A DNA stretch of 64,000 nucleotides, taken from Baylisascaris procyonis. Lineage: Eukaryota > Nematoda > Chromadorea > Rhabditida > Ascarididae. The notes below the pieces were generated by a model that was given only the letters and a program-made list of their open reading frames with translations, was not told where the DNA came from and did not search any database. How positions within the stretch are numbered: the stretch's first letter is position 1; every line of letters starts with the position of its first letter. Below, one piece after another: positions 9,821-23,037 of this stretch. The stretch spans positions 895,501 through 959,500 of the forward strand of contig JAZARR010000188.1 of assembly GCA_037389465.1 (NCBI GenBank), read 5' to 3'. The position numbers and the translations under genes are program-made.

Positions 9821-12052
9821 GTAAGTCATTCACTTTCTTGCCGATTTCAACGTATATTAAGACAGCGATTCGATGAACCTCAAACATGAGGTGCCTTAGT
9901 CTTGTTGAGAAGTGAGACTTTTTGAAAAGGTTAAAGAATCTACAGTGATTTCTAAGGGATTCCTCGGATCGTTCTTACACGGAATCGATTAAACATTTTC
10001 TGGGTAAAGATTTACACTATCACAGAGTTGCATTCGATTTGATTCGATATGGTCAAATCGTCAAACGGCTTCCGGATATAACTGTTGGAGGCAATTTCCT
10101 GTTGAGCTAAAGAATATGAGCGTAGATCTGAAAACCTCATTGTTTACAAGTGGGCGTAAAACGTGCTCCATGAACGGTATCTTCCACCTCGTTAACTTCA
10201 GATTTTCACGTGTTTGAAAGGGGACTTCTCAAAGCGTCATTAAAGCACAAAACGTTTCGATATTTGAAAGTTGTCTAAAATTATTTGATTTAAGAGCTCT
10301 TTCTTGTCTACTCCATTGAAGACAATGCACACTGTTGACACCTTCTGCTACTTTTCTCATTTCGACATTTAAAACTTGCACTTGAAGAACACTTCAGCAT
10401 TTTTCACTTCAGAGCTATGCAGATTTTATATCAGCCACCGGGACGGGTAGCTGAGGATTTACTTTCATGAAGCAACTTGCGTTTCTTTTGCGGCTTAGTT
10501 AATTGAACAGGGTGCATCTTCGGCGTCACTGAATCATTACATTTATAAATGTGCTTCAACATTCCTTTTTTTACTTTGATGCATCTGTATTTACAGATCC
10601 ACTTTTCATTGATTTCCCGACTACTTTAATGCAGTTTTCTTTTTTCTTTTGCGAATTGAGAAACTTAACTCAATCAAATAAGTTATGTTTAACAAGCATT
10701 CTGTGGCTCTGACTAACGTCGCAGAATGAAGCTCGATCAGGAATCCAGCTCTTGCTATGCTTTGCCCGACGGCTGTCGGTCATAGGATGACGCTAGATCT
10801 TGAAATAGTAAATGGGAGGCGAAACCGCGATTTCGCGTTCAGAGTAGCACTAGTGGTGGATGTTTTCTCCATCCAAGGTTTCAGCAGGCAACTCATATAT
10901 TATAGCCTGCTCGTATTTCACTAAAATAGTTGTGCGTGAGCAGGTTTTTTCTTTCGTATGACTGTTTTTGATTTTCTTTTCTATAATCCGGTGAGCAAAT
11001 ACGCATCGATGTGTCAGTACCAAACTGAGTGCTTTGCTTTTGGACTTCTGTGAGAAGAATTCGACCCTTCAGAAGAAATTTGTGGAGAAGCGTTATGTTG
11101 AAAGATCTCCAGGCACATTACTGTCTTGATAGTTTGCCCGGCTGTTACGTTTCGTTGGGCGCACAGCTCATTGTCTCCGCTTTATTCGTTGATGTTTACT
11201 GTTTTAAACCAGTTGCGGTATGGTATTTGTCAGAAGAAAAGTTTGCAGAAGCTCAAATCTATTCAGTAGCAAAAAACTGCAAACTTTCAGGCTGCAGGTC
11301 ATTTACAGGTTTTTTTTCGAAGTTTAGAAATCATCGCCAACGAATGTTTTCTTCCTGCTAACTCAAACAGCTCCTTTTTAAGCAACCTGTATCGCGAGTT
11401 GATGAATATTGTAAAGAAACCGCTAATGGCAGAGTCGCTAGAGTTAAACTCGAATTCTTTGATCTTGTATTCTCTGCATATAAAAAAATAAAAATGAAGG
11501 GTATGTATGCTACCATATACTTCTTTTAAAAACGAAAGCTATATAGGTTAGATCAGGTGGAAATCATTCATTCTACCATCTTGTTTCGTTTGTGCGAACG
11601 GGTGAAGGCACACTATAGATGACTTCTCTTACACTTTACATCTTGTCTTCTAAAGGTTGAGTCGCAAAATGCCGCTGATGAATTTTCGTTGAGAATTCTG
11701 TACGATTGATCAATTGAATCGAAATATGAATGAGCACTTGAGCACATTGTAGGATTTGTTGAATAGTTATGAAACCTGTTAGCAACTAGCAAAGTGATTT
11801 GAGCGCAAGCTGCTCTGGCACTATTTCAACTCATTTCTGAAATCCACTCCTACAGAAGGCATTTTTTTCGTTTGAAGAAAGGCCGTCTGGCGGTGATGAC
11901 AAAGTAGAAAGACCATAACCTACAAGGACAGAGTCCTTCTAGGTCTGTAAGTCTGTAGTTTGCAAGAAATGCAAGCACAACCGTTGAAATGGAGAGATTC
12001 CTGAATGTAACTTCATTATTGATTGCGAAATACTGTGATGTTCTTATTTCAG
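9821..12052. other. Intron or intergenic DNA, nothing recognised
   Basis: No domain, RNA or repeat was recognised. A 110-residue open frame at 11029-11361 has no similarity I can name and looks fortuitous. Confidence 0.4.
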
Positions 12053-12744
12053 GTTCGTCTATGGGCGTCTGTTTCCGAGCTACACGTACGTTTTTGCATT
12101 AAAATATGTTTTATAATTGAAAATTGCATTAACTGAGAGTTGTAAATAGAAAAATGTCATTGATCGAAAGTTATCTCGAAGTGAAGAACTCTTCAATGAA
12201 AAGATGAATTAGATCAAAGGTCGTCAAGAAATTAGAGAACTTTTGCGATCTGATACAAACTTGCATGATTTTGCGATTCTATTGTTCACTAATAACGAGA
12301 TTTTTTTAATGAGTAGATGAGAACGCTCGAACCTTTACACGGATTAAACCGAACGACAAGCTTCTATAGGTGTTGTTATCAGTGTGACTGCGGCTCGAGA
12401 TCATCACAGCAAAAACTTGTTCGAACCCAGCCAAGATTTTGAATGTTTTTTAAAGGTCCTGAGCTGTTCACACTATCACCATCTCCAAAAGTGAGCCAGT
12501 TTGATGCATATCTAAATGAAACTGCTGTATTCTACCCTCGGATGCCGCGAAATTGGTGATTCCCCTCACGGTGTAACTCTAGGCAAGCAGAATGCCTGCA
12601 GCGATCGGAATGACCGCATGATGATCAGAATTGTCTATTAATATTACTCACTGATTTTTACCCGTCTATGCAAGTGCTAAATTGTTTTGCTGTTACTTTC
12701 AGGCTATTTAGGCGGTAAACGTTTTTTCTTCATGTGTTTACGTG

Positions 12745-14396
12745 GTAAGTGCGTCATTTTTAATGTTTTTATGGAATGCTTACCGGTATTTAGAATAAAA
12801 GTTTAAAGATCTAAGAAGAATTCTGGCGATAAAGTTAGAATCAGAGATGTAATAACCATCAAAAGTGATCTTCGTGTTCTGGACATCGGTATTGACAATA
12901 TCTATTTGTGGTGGTTAATGGCCACTCTTTCTCAATGATTGCCAGTGCCTGATTCAAAGCACTGCTGTGTGATTTGTGGCTAGACGTCTTAGGTCAGATG
13001 ATGAGACGAGGAGTGGCACGATTGTGCACTTCAAAAATTTTAATTGTCAATGGCAGTCGAAACTACAGATCCCAGTGGCGGTGGTTTTCTGTCCTACGAC
13101 TCTGCTTGTCAAACACACCTAAGAAACGAATCTTTTTAAAGCATTTGTAAGGGTGACCTGTTTGGCTAGAACCTTAACGTATATATGACTTTGTGTCATT
13201 TTTCATCTGTCTCTTAAATATAAAACTGGTCACTGAGATTACCGCATGGATAGACTTCGATTTGTCTTGTTGAAATTCCCTCCGAAGTTTTGGATACATA
13301 AACCTTTGAAAGATTTTTGATGATGAAGCGAAGCCTTGGTTTAGTCGAATTATTCTGCTCTGTATGCGGTTTGCACGTCGAGCGTATTAAGTGAATGATA
13401 AGCGTTACAGAATCTAACGGCCGTAATCTTCCTAAACCGTACATGGTTCTTCCTGGCTTAGAAAATACACCGCATTATATGCTCCTATGTGAGACACCTA
13501 TTGTAAGTTTGATTTCATATTCAAAAAAACGCCTACTGATTACTCAGAGAGCAGTTGGAAACTAAATCCAGATAAACATTTTTTTTTTTCTTGGGAAGTG
13601 CGAGAGAACGTTGTGCATATGGACGATTCCTCAACCGCATTCTGCATTTCTCACCCCGGATGACCTTTTTATACATCTCAAACAGTCCATTTCCAGAACC
13701 TCGCGATAAATCAGGTATCCACACACAATGAATCCATTTCCGCAGGTCTCTTAGGCTAATGAAATGATTATTCCTGTCAAGTATAGATGACATAAAGCTC
13801 AGGTAGCCGAACTCCGCATAAAAGGAATGTAATACAAAATGGCTTTCTACGTTATCAAAAGATAGAATACCGTCCTGGAGAACCGGTGTAGCCGGGGAAG
13901 TGCCAATTAATCTGGAATCTTCAATAGTTCCTTCCTGCAGTAGTTTACTGCAAAAATATGAAGCTGGCCATTTCTGTTAAAACTAAGCCTTTTGCGCAGA
14001 TTCAACTGCTTACGGCTCCCTTACTCTTCGTGTCATGCTCTCAAGTGGGTTTGAACTGGTGTCGGCTGTGGCCATTTGGGAAGGCAAACTGCATTTCATC
14101 GTTACCAGCAAAACAAGTACATTTACCACTCGGTTGCGGTTAACTGCTCACCAACGGTTTTTCCTTTATTTATCATCATAACAGTCATCACCACTATCGT
14201 CATCCACAGCCCACCCATCCAAAATCAGTCCATCCATCAGTCAACCAATTATCCATTAGTCGATCAATCCATCAATCCTTCTCTACCCCATAGTCCCTAC
14301 GCATGAGTGGCGACACTGTTCTGGATGGATTCTGGTGCTGGCCGAGCTATGACACTATACGACATTATTCATGGTTTTCATTCAACCATTTTTCAG
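12745..14396. other. Intergenic or intronic DNA before the threonine-rich exon
   Basis: Two minus-strand frames (13214-13444 and 13533-13793) have no recognisable domain. The stretch just before the Thr-rich exon (14185-14300) contains a simple CATCCAT/CAATCAAT-type sequence. Confidence 0.35.
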
Positions 14397-15078
14397 TCGA
14401 CCTTCAAGAAATTTTTTTTTCACCACAACAACTACTGCCACCACGACGACAACTACAACAACCACCACCACCACTAAGACCACTACCACTACTACTACCA
14501 CCTCTACCACAGCCACTACCACCACTACGACCACTACCACTACTACTACCACCATTACCACAACCACTACCACCACTACGACCACTACCACTACTAGTAC
14601 CACCACTACCACAACCACTACCACCACTACGACCACTACCACTACTACTACCACCACTACCACAACTACCACCACCACCACTACCACCACCACTACTACC
14701 ACTACGACCACCACCACGACTACCACCACAACTACCACCACCACTACCACAACAACCACTACCACTACTACTGCTATCCCCACCACGACTGCTACTACCA
14801 GCACCACCACAACCACAACCACGACCGCTACTACCACTGCTATCCCTGCAACTACCACTAAAACCACTACGACCATAACAACTGCTGACATTATTCGCAC
14901 AACCAGTGTCATCAACTCCACTATTGCTACCGACGTCGGTGTTGATACCACTACCACGACGGCTGCGAGTGCGGCCAACGTATATACGACAACAATCCGT
15001 TCTATCCGGTCAGACGAACTGCGGAATCGAATTGCTTCACAAGGTGTTTTGTTCGCATGTTCAAGACCTGTGCATTAA
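14397..15078 (+). CDS. Threonine-rich mucin-like exon (partial gene)
   Basis: An acceptor TTTTTCAG at 14396 opens a plus-strand frame of about 226 residues ending at TAA (15076-15078). Roughly 150 residues are almost all threonine, with occasional Ala, Ser, Ile, Pro and Lys. A non-repetitive tail includes NST, DVGVD and RSIRSDELRNRIASQG. The codons are ACN with the third base varying freely among A, C, G and T. This is what constraint on threonine would leave, and unlike a drifting ACC microsatellite. An internal 51-bp (17-codon) unit repeats four times in frame. Such tracts are O-glycosylated mucin stalks in secreted or surface proteins. The 5-prime exon is not identified. Phase excludes a direct join to the 12744 donor. 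Confidence 0.5.
14467..14670 (+). repeat. 51-bp higher-order repeat within the Thr tract, 4 copies
   Basis: The marker ACCACCACTACG/AAG recurs at 14467, 14518, 14569 and 14620, exactly 51 bases apart (17 codons). Within each unit the pattern of third-base choices is conserved. The array therefore grew by in-frame duplication of a 17-residue block. Confidence 0.85.
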
Positions 15079-17227
15079 TCCTGGTGTTAACTTTTGCTTT
15101 TCTGGAAATATCGGTCCTTTTTCCGTTATGGTTCGCTGTTGAAACGCATTTCCACGGCAACCCTTGATTTCCTTCACATCCATCTACAAAATTTTCTACA
15201 AAATCAACAGCTTTATTCGCAACAGTGAATCTTATACAATAAAATTCAATAAATAGCCAAGTTTTTGAATAAAAATAGTGTAGGACATATATTGCGAAAA
15301 AAACACGTATGAAAAGAAAGCAGCAGAGCGGAAGGGAGTGCAGGAGGCTCACTCTAGAAAAATCCACAACCATGAAATAACTATAGAGGTCATAGGTCAA
15401 GCTTGGTCGTTTCCTCTAAAAAGCAACAAAATTTCTTGTTGCTGGTATTTCGACTGGCAATTTTTTACAAGTTTGCAGAACTAATAAATTCACTATTTCG
15501 GCTTCAGTAGATGAACTAGCTTTGGAAATGTCGGGAGTGCTTCCTGCGGCGATATGTAAACGGAGCTTAAGAAAATGCTACCTTAAAGCAAATGCCGCAC
15601 ACTCAAGCTTGCAGTGTAGGCACATATAAACTTCCATCCTGCGATACCTTTAAATCTTGGAACCCATTGTCTGAAGTCTAAGCTGAAGCAATTGCCAGAT
15701 ATCGTGATCCTATGTTTTCGATGATTCTCTCAGCTTAACGGATGCTCGGCGATCAAATTTGCGCGCAGTGCTTCAAGAGTGTGCAACAATAAACAGCGAA
15801 GCACCTCAGAGTAGAATTTGCACTTCTAAAACCTTCTTCACTCGACGCATATATTGAAACTGCACCATCCTACCTCCCGAATGAGACCTTCTTTATATGA
15901 CTATATCTATTCAGAGATGAGGTTTATATAAAGCAGCCCTTTGCATCATTTGAGAGTTTGTTAGGGATTGCATCCATACTTAAACGGACTGTCCAATATT
16001 TTCAGGAACGAAAGCACGCTGCATGCTGTCAATAATTGCGTTTCTTATGATACTACTCTTCTCGTGATGATCGCTAGACCTGTGGGTCTTTGACCTGCAC
16101 GAAATAACGTTTCGTACATGTTTCTTTCTGTGAAATTCACGGCGAATTGCATCGAATAACATCATGATTTAGATGTTTTGTTTGGCATCTCTTTTGACCT
16201 GCAACGGAAAACGGTGTTTTGAAGGCCACCGAATGACATCACATCAAAATTCTGAGATGTTCAGTTCCTGCAAATAGTACCACAGTGTCGGCTCTATTTT
16301 ATATAAGCATCGTTCGAGAACTCGGCTCAGGACTCTTGCAGTTGGCCAAATTTTATTTCATCAATTCATTCATCAACATTCAAAAGTGGATATGCATATA
16401 AAACATGAGTAGGAACGACATGGAAATTTTAAAAAGCAACAGTCAGGGCGGATAGACGTTTACTGCAGGAAACTAGCAGATGTCGAGAAGAATCGGTTCC
16501 TAAGCATAGCAGAGATGTCGTTCCCTTCCGGCGCTGATAAGATTCACAAAATTTCCCTTTCAAAGTCGTTTGGATTTAGAAATGCTCATTTCTCAGATTT
16601 ATGAATTATTCAAAACAAAATGCAAATTATCCATCAAAGAATTTGCCTAAAGCAATGTAAATTATCTATTAACGAATTTGCCTAACTAAACTGTATATAA
16701 GCACCGCTCTGTGTCAATAAATTCATTGTTTGGTTCATTCGTTGAATCGTCAGTATCGCGTCTTCGCCACACAATTATGTGAGGATCGAAACGGCTCAGC
16801 TGTAGTTCGAGTGGTCAGCGAATGGACACACATTAATTAAAGCCGAAGGAGCAGTGAACAATACTTGCAATAAAGATCCTCGAATAACGCAAAAATGTAA
16901 GCTATGCATAAAGAATAATTTTGCTGCCCATTTCAAATAACGCAGTGATAAGCTTGGGCATACCCGACAGTGGGGTACTTAGAAAGTAGCATTCACTGTT
17001 GTATGAAATGATCAAATGAAACTTCTCCGTGTAATATCTCCATGATTCCGTGCAATGATTTTTCACATGGAGGCAATGGTACCATTAATTAAATTTCGGA
17101 AATTGTACCGAAAATTTCGGTACGATACTGTACCTGTTCTTCTCTTCTCCCGAGAATGGAGCTATGCAATACTTCCCCACCTCTTTAGATACCTGATGAG
17201 CTGTGTCTCTCATGAAGCAATATCGCC
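15079..17227. other. Intergenic DNA with a possible decayed LTR
   Basis: No gene is recognised. Sequence at about 16600-16775 resembles the end of an LTR: TGTATATAAGC, then AATAAA, then a CACACA end. It lacks a partner copy or an open pol frame in the window. Confidence 0.35.
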
Positions 17228-18506
17228 CATTTTAAGAAATCGTTTATCACTGATACCAATTAGAATTACTCATCAGATAATAGAGAAAATTTTATTCAAC
17301 CTATTTCCTTTTGTCTATGTTTTATTGCGTATAAATGAAATATTTTCTTATCTTTAATAAATTATGTATCTCCACAAAAATGACACTCACTCATAAAATC
17401 TTTCATCTCACAAATTTTATATTTTGATTGTGTTGAGTGCAAATATTATTGTTTTTATTATGTCTATTGCGCATTAATGTTTAAATATGCATATATATTT
17501 CAAGTTTTTTGAGTGTAAATGCCACTAATCGCTTGTGAGTTTATGCAAATCGATTAACTTAAAGCGCATTAAAATTTTCAGATATCACAGTCAACTGTTA
17601 TATTTTCGCATCCTTGCTTTTTCCGGTAGTAATTCTATTTGGTAATTATTTAAGCCATCTCTGAAAACATCTCCATATGTTTGCGAATTGTGCAAAGTCA
17701 TATTTGAATGATTGCTTATTCATTCTTTTATTTTTATTAAAATCCTTCCGATCCCGCTGAATGCTTCCATTATAATGGTTTTTTTTTCCAATATGGATCT
17801 CATATAATATTTTCAATCAAAGGGAAAAATTTTTTTTTTAAATCAATTCTTGTAACCAATGCGTATAAAGAAGAACGATGGTAATTTTATGTAAGTCGAT
17901 TGCTTTAAGCGTGCTACAATTTTCTTCAAATAATACAATCTTCAAGTAGAATATTTCCCATTGTAATAAAGCTTCTTCCCTATGGGTCTCTATTCAAGAT
18001 CACACGGTAGTTTGAGGTACGCACCACCAGAAGGATCGTTTCTGAAAAAGAAAACAACTTTTGTTGTTCACATGAAGATAATTTTAATCGTTAATGTCAA
18101 GTTCTCTTTTTCAAGCATAAGAAATAGCAATTAGCACAAAATTGATTGAATAAAAGCTCACTCAAAGGTATTAATTTTCTCATTATACACTTTTTCATAG
18201 TGATCTAAAATTTTTCTGCTATTCATTTGTTCTAAAAATCATTTAAAATAACTTTTTTTTTTTGAAAATTTTTTAAACCTTAAAGAATTTTTACAAGTAA
18301 ATTCTTGTTCATTATCATCCCATATAGCTCTTATTACTTTTAAAATTACTTTTAAATTGACAAAAGTGGTCGATATTTTTCATCGTAGTTCATTTTTTCT
18401 CTTTACTTCATAAAACAATAAAGAATATCGCATTGTTTAAGAGAACATTTTCTAAACGCTTCCTATAGTATAGAGTGTTGCTAACCACATAGAGAAGCAC
18501 GCCATG
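17228..18506. repeat. Dispersed repeat copy B (uninterrupted)
   Basis: Direct-orientation copy of 2082-2995 plus 8092-8166, with a few percent divergence and about 300 extra bases near 17805-18120. It reads straight through GCATTGTTTAAGAGAACA, so it is the empty-site allele of the retrotransposon target. The only open frame (17055-17357) is short and non-descript. Confidence 0.85.
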
Positions 18507-20745
18507 CAAGCTGGAACCACATGTGCTTTTCCATTCGCTTTATTTGATTTGCCGATTTCACATAAAAATATGCCAACTTAAATCTACATTATATACATCG
18601 TTTTTTTTATATACATCGGATTAGAAAATTAATGAAGAAAATAATCCAGCATAGTGCCGTAATCATGGAATAAATTTAAATTCTAGACTTGGAATGACCA
18701 AGGTATATTATTCTATGATTTGGACGTTGTAGTTGCAAATCCAATACACAAATATCTTACTACACAGAAGCGCAACGAGTGAATTTCCGGCTAGGTTATG
18801 AGCAACAAATTGATGGGAACATTTAGGGAGATGAGAAAATTCCTTCATCGATCAGCAATAAAGGAAAACCGATTATATAATGTGATTGCAAAGGAAATTT
18901 CTATACGGAATTTTTTATTCGTTTAGTATAGAACGAAAAAAAAAGTTCTTGAAGATGAAAATCTTGCAGATCTTCTTTCTAAGAGAGAAAAAGTCTTCTC
19001 ATCGTTCATTCCATTAGTGAAGGCGCTCATATAACAGCGCAAGCATCTTTCGGTCTTGGTCGACCAACACGATTACGTGTTAAACAGACTTTCGATTGTT
19101 GCGAAGCTATGATAGCCGTAAGCACTTCCGTAAACAAATCTTCGATCCCTTCCTCAAAAAAGTGGATTAATCCAGTAAACGTCAAATAAAAGTTTAAACT
19201 TCATCCCTGTTCAAAGCTATGATTCTTCCATACAGCTAATCCAGGCCTACTCTTTTCGAAGAAACTACTAGAGTTAATAGCAATAGACAACATCCACATG
19301 GCTAACAAATCGTTCATAAGTGGTGCTCGAGGTATGGAAATCAACGGTTAATATAGTACTTAGTAACAACTGTTGTGCTTGGGTAACGGTACAGCAGACG
19401 TACCCTTGGGATATATTATGGCTATCAGCGAAACCCTAGTATTTCGTTAGCGTGCTGCTATTGGATGCCATCTATCGTCCATCCTCTCATTTCCGGTTCA
19501 CAGCCGATGTGAAGGTTTTTTTTGAAAAATTGGAGAGTTCCTTAAAACGTTGTAGAATATTAAAGAATAATTATTTTTGTTGAATAAATTATGAGTAGCA
19601 AAAAGAACTAACAAAGGTTTTAGTGGAAACTTCCGCATATCCGGCAGCTTTCAATTCGGTCGCTAAACTTTGACCCACTTTTGAAGTGATTAAACTTTGA
19701 TAAACGTTTGGATCCTTTGTTTGCCAGCTATAATCAGTTCGATATTATAGTAATGATCGTATTGTTCCTGACAAAAAAAAAAAAAAATTGTTACGCTAAC
19801 GGAATATTTTCATAAGCATTGGTTCATAGGAGTTAATTGTATAATAAATTTTAATATTATTTAATATTTTAAATTTTTTTATTCAAATTCACATCATTGA
19901 CCTTATTTCTGAGCTCGATTAGATATACCTAATCAGAAGATGAAAATTATGCAAATTTTATATCCTCCTCCTAAATTCCTCTCTGATTCCTTATCGTCTT
20001 ATTGCATATTTACATCTTTTTGCATAAATAACTATCGTAAAATAGGAACTTATAATCTTTCTTCGAATATTTATACAAAATTTTGCGGATAATTTGTGCA
20101 AACTTCGCATTAAATTTTAGAATTCTCTTTGAATTGTTTTTTTTTAATTTTAAAGCAACACAATGCATATTTGAAAATACATTCGATGCAAATATAATGC
20201 TAATGACAAAATATATATAAAATGCATTATTGCTGCAATATTACAAAATATATGAAATGCAATATTCACCGTCAACAATTGTAAATCAATTGCGAATTGT
20301 ATCAAATGACAAGAAACAATAGCTGAGTGCAAAAATTATAAGAAATTTTATTTCTTTATATTTAATAATGTAATAGTAAAAGTAAAAGAATTTGTGCTCC
20401 TTTGCTGTTGCATATTAAGAACAAATAAATGCGTTTTATATATGCCGCAGTAAACTTATCTCTGCGAAAGCAAATGTATTTATTTGTTTGCGCGCTTATT
20501 TGGGCCTTAATTTCGTATGTGCACTTAGTGATTTCAATTCGGGGATTGTTGAAGCTGAAGTTGGAGAAACCAATCGACTGATCTACATGGTAGATTATGT
20601 CGACCTCAAATGACCTACCAAATTCACCTATGAACCTCGGATTGAGTTTTAGATATTCGGAATAAGCAAAAATATTGCAAACACTGTTTAGCTGAGAAGA
20701 TCAACAGTTAAATCTTTTTAGGTATATGCCAGTGACTGATTTTAT
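18507..20745. other. Intergenic AT-rich DNA
   Basis: No coding exon was recognised on either strand. It holds A/T runs and a short duplicated TTATATACATCG motif near 18590-18620. Confidence 0.45.
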
Positions 20746-21429
20746 TTAAAACATAGATTCATTATAAAATATGGTTGGCAATTCGTAGGATCCATCGATG
20801 CAATTAGTGGAAATGCAAAAGCACATATCGCCCCAAGTAATCTGGCGGGTTTTCCCACATAATTTCCAATAGTTGTACCATCTTTCAATTGCAATATTCG
20901 TTTGCTCAGAAAAAATACTTTATTAAAATTACTAAAATATACAATAAGAAAATACAACTTAAAAAAAAAAACTAGCCGATGGATTTCATGCCGAGGTTGA
21001 TAAGGAGATTTCGTCGTTTGATCTTAAATGAGCAAGAAATTGTTTTTATATCTGTATGTGTGTACATTTGCATAAATATGTTTGTATACATTATAATTTA
21101 AATAATATAGATTTAATAGCTTTATATATTTAATATTTATATATTTCAAGTATTTGTGGTTATTAAATCAAAAATACGTCCACCACTTTAGAGCACTATA
21201 ACCGCGAAAAAAAGGATCACTTCGGCATCGAGAAAACTCCTTCTTGGCCATTTTATAATAAAATTCGATTAACATTTTCCATTAGACCTCTTTATTTATT
21301 AATTAGTAACCAAATTCAATAAAAGTTCAAGAGATAGGTCTCTATACTAATTTGAACTCATTATCTTTGATGCAAATGGACCCCATACTATCAATATCAT
21401 AGTAAATATGCAAATATGAAATAAATAAA

Positions 21430-21466
<37 letters not shown>

Positions 21467-22992
21467 AAATAAATATGCAAATATGAAATACTGCTGACCG
21501 ACTTCTACCTCTCCAAGTTGCTTCTTAAGTAACATTTGACGAACTTCACGTGGAAGACGTGCTTCAATACCAGTTGCACAAATCACAAACGGTGTATTAC
21601 GATAGAGGCGACGAATTGCTGGCACCCACTAAAATGATACCTTTACTCAACGTGATTGGTGAACAATCGAAAGCAGGCAGCCGGCTGCAAAGAGGGCATC
21701 GGAAAATTTGTTTCTAAACCTACAACGCTCCTACAGTAATCAGCTACAGTTTTCATAAGTCTTTGTGTATGTTAATCACTAAAGTGCTTAAAAGCCATAT
21801 AATATCTAGTAGTTAGGATGACAGTTTGCGTTCGGTTTTGCATCCCTCCGTTATCTCAGTGACATCTTCCTGGTAATTTAACCTGTATCAACTCGAAATG
21901 CCGAGTAACTTATCAATAATTCGGTTGCTATGTATGATAAAGGAAAATTAAAGACTAACACCGACACTCAGCTGCAATGGCAACAACTGAAAAGAGAGTA
22001 CTAAATGTGCCGAAACGATTAGATCATAAGAAAGGAAAGAGTTACGTATTGTGTGTATTACAAAGATGACTGATGAGATCTCATTTGAAATGATGAAGAG
22101 TTTAAAATCAGCCTTTTGAAGGTTTTTTGGAAGTTAGACTGGAAAGGGGAGGATGGGCCATATGGAAATCGAATCCTATTCCGTTATTGCACCTCGGTTT
22201 TCTTCATTTACCTTAATTATTGGCATATAATTGTACAAACTTATTTGAGAGACCTATTTAGAAAGCGGTACTATATGCGATCTACAAATAAAGGTGATAT
22301 CACTTGAGGTTTAAATGAATGAATCAATTAAACTGAGTGAAATGCTTCCCAAAATTTGCATTCTTGCTTATTGATGAATATTGCAACCAATTCAAAAATG
22401 ATTTCATGCAATACCCATTCTCAAAAAAAAAACTGATATTGTGCAATTTTATTGTAGAAGGTATTACATTTTGCAGTAAGTTTGCATTTCACTGATTTGC
22501 GATTAGCAACACATTTGTTGCATACATCATTTGTACTATAAAACGAATATTATAAGCGTATTGTTATTTTATGGTATAGTAAAAACAAAAATATTCTTAT
22601 GAATGAGTAGTTCATGCAAGAAACCCAAAGGTAAGAGCGCCTACACATAAGCGCATATGCTCTCGGGACATATGCGCCTATGTATAGGCGGCGCATATGT
22701 CCCGAGAACATGACACAGATCGAATATAAAAGTAATTATTGACAGCTATATAGTGACAACCTTTTGATGAATACTTTCAAATTGCTTTAAACTGTTAATA
22801 TTATAAAAGAGAATAATCGCATCGAGATGACTGCATCGAACCATTGTGGGAATTCTCTCGAAATCGGCGATTTTCTCAGCTGTCATTAATTCCAACTAAA
22901 ATATTTAATATCGATTAATCAAAAAATAATAAAAAAAAAAAAACAAAATGTTCTTCGAAAATTTCCCAAGGAACATTAAAATTAAACGATAG

Positions 22993-23037
<45 letters not shown>

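Noticed and set aside
14382..14978. 198-residue poly-valine frame on the minus strand and a Pro/Leu-rich frame on the plus strand
   Set aside because: Both are alternative readings of the same ACN repeat. Codon-position variation favours the plus-strand threonine frame.
15980..16165. Minus-strand basic frame of 61 residues
   Set aside because: No similarity that I can name and no splice or promoter context.
20742..20957. Alternative minus-strand frame of 71 residues over the last Rho-like exon
   Set aside because: The neighbouring frame joins the upstream exon in phase and aligns with the C-terminal part of Rho proteins; this one does not.
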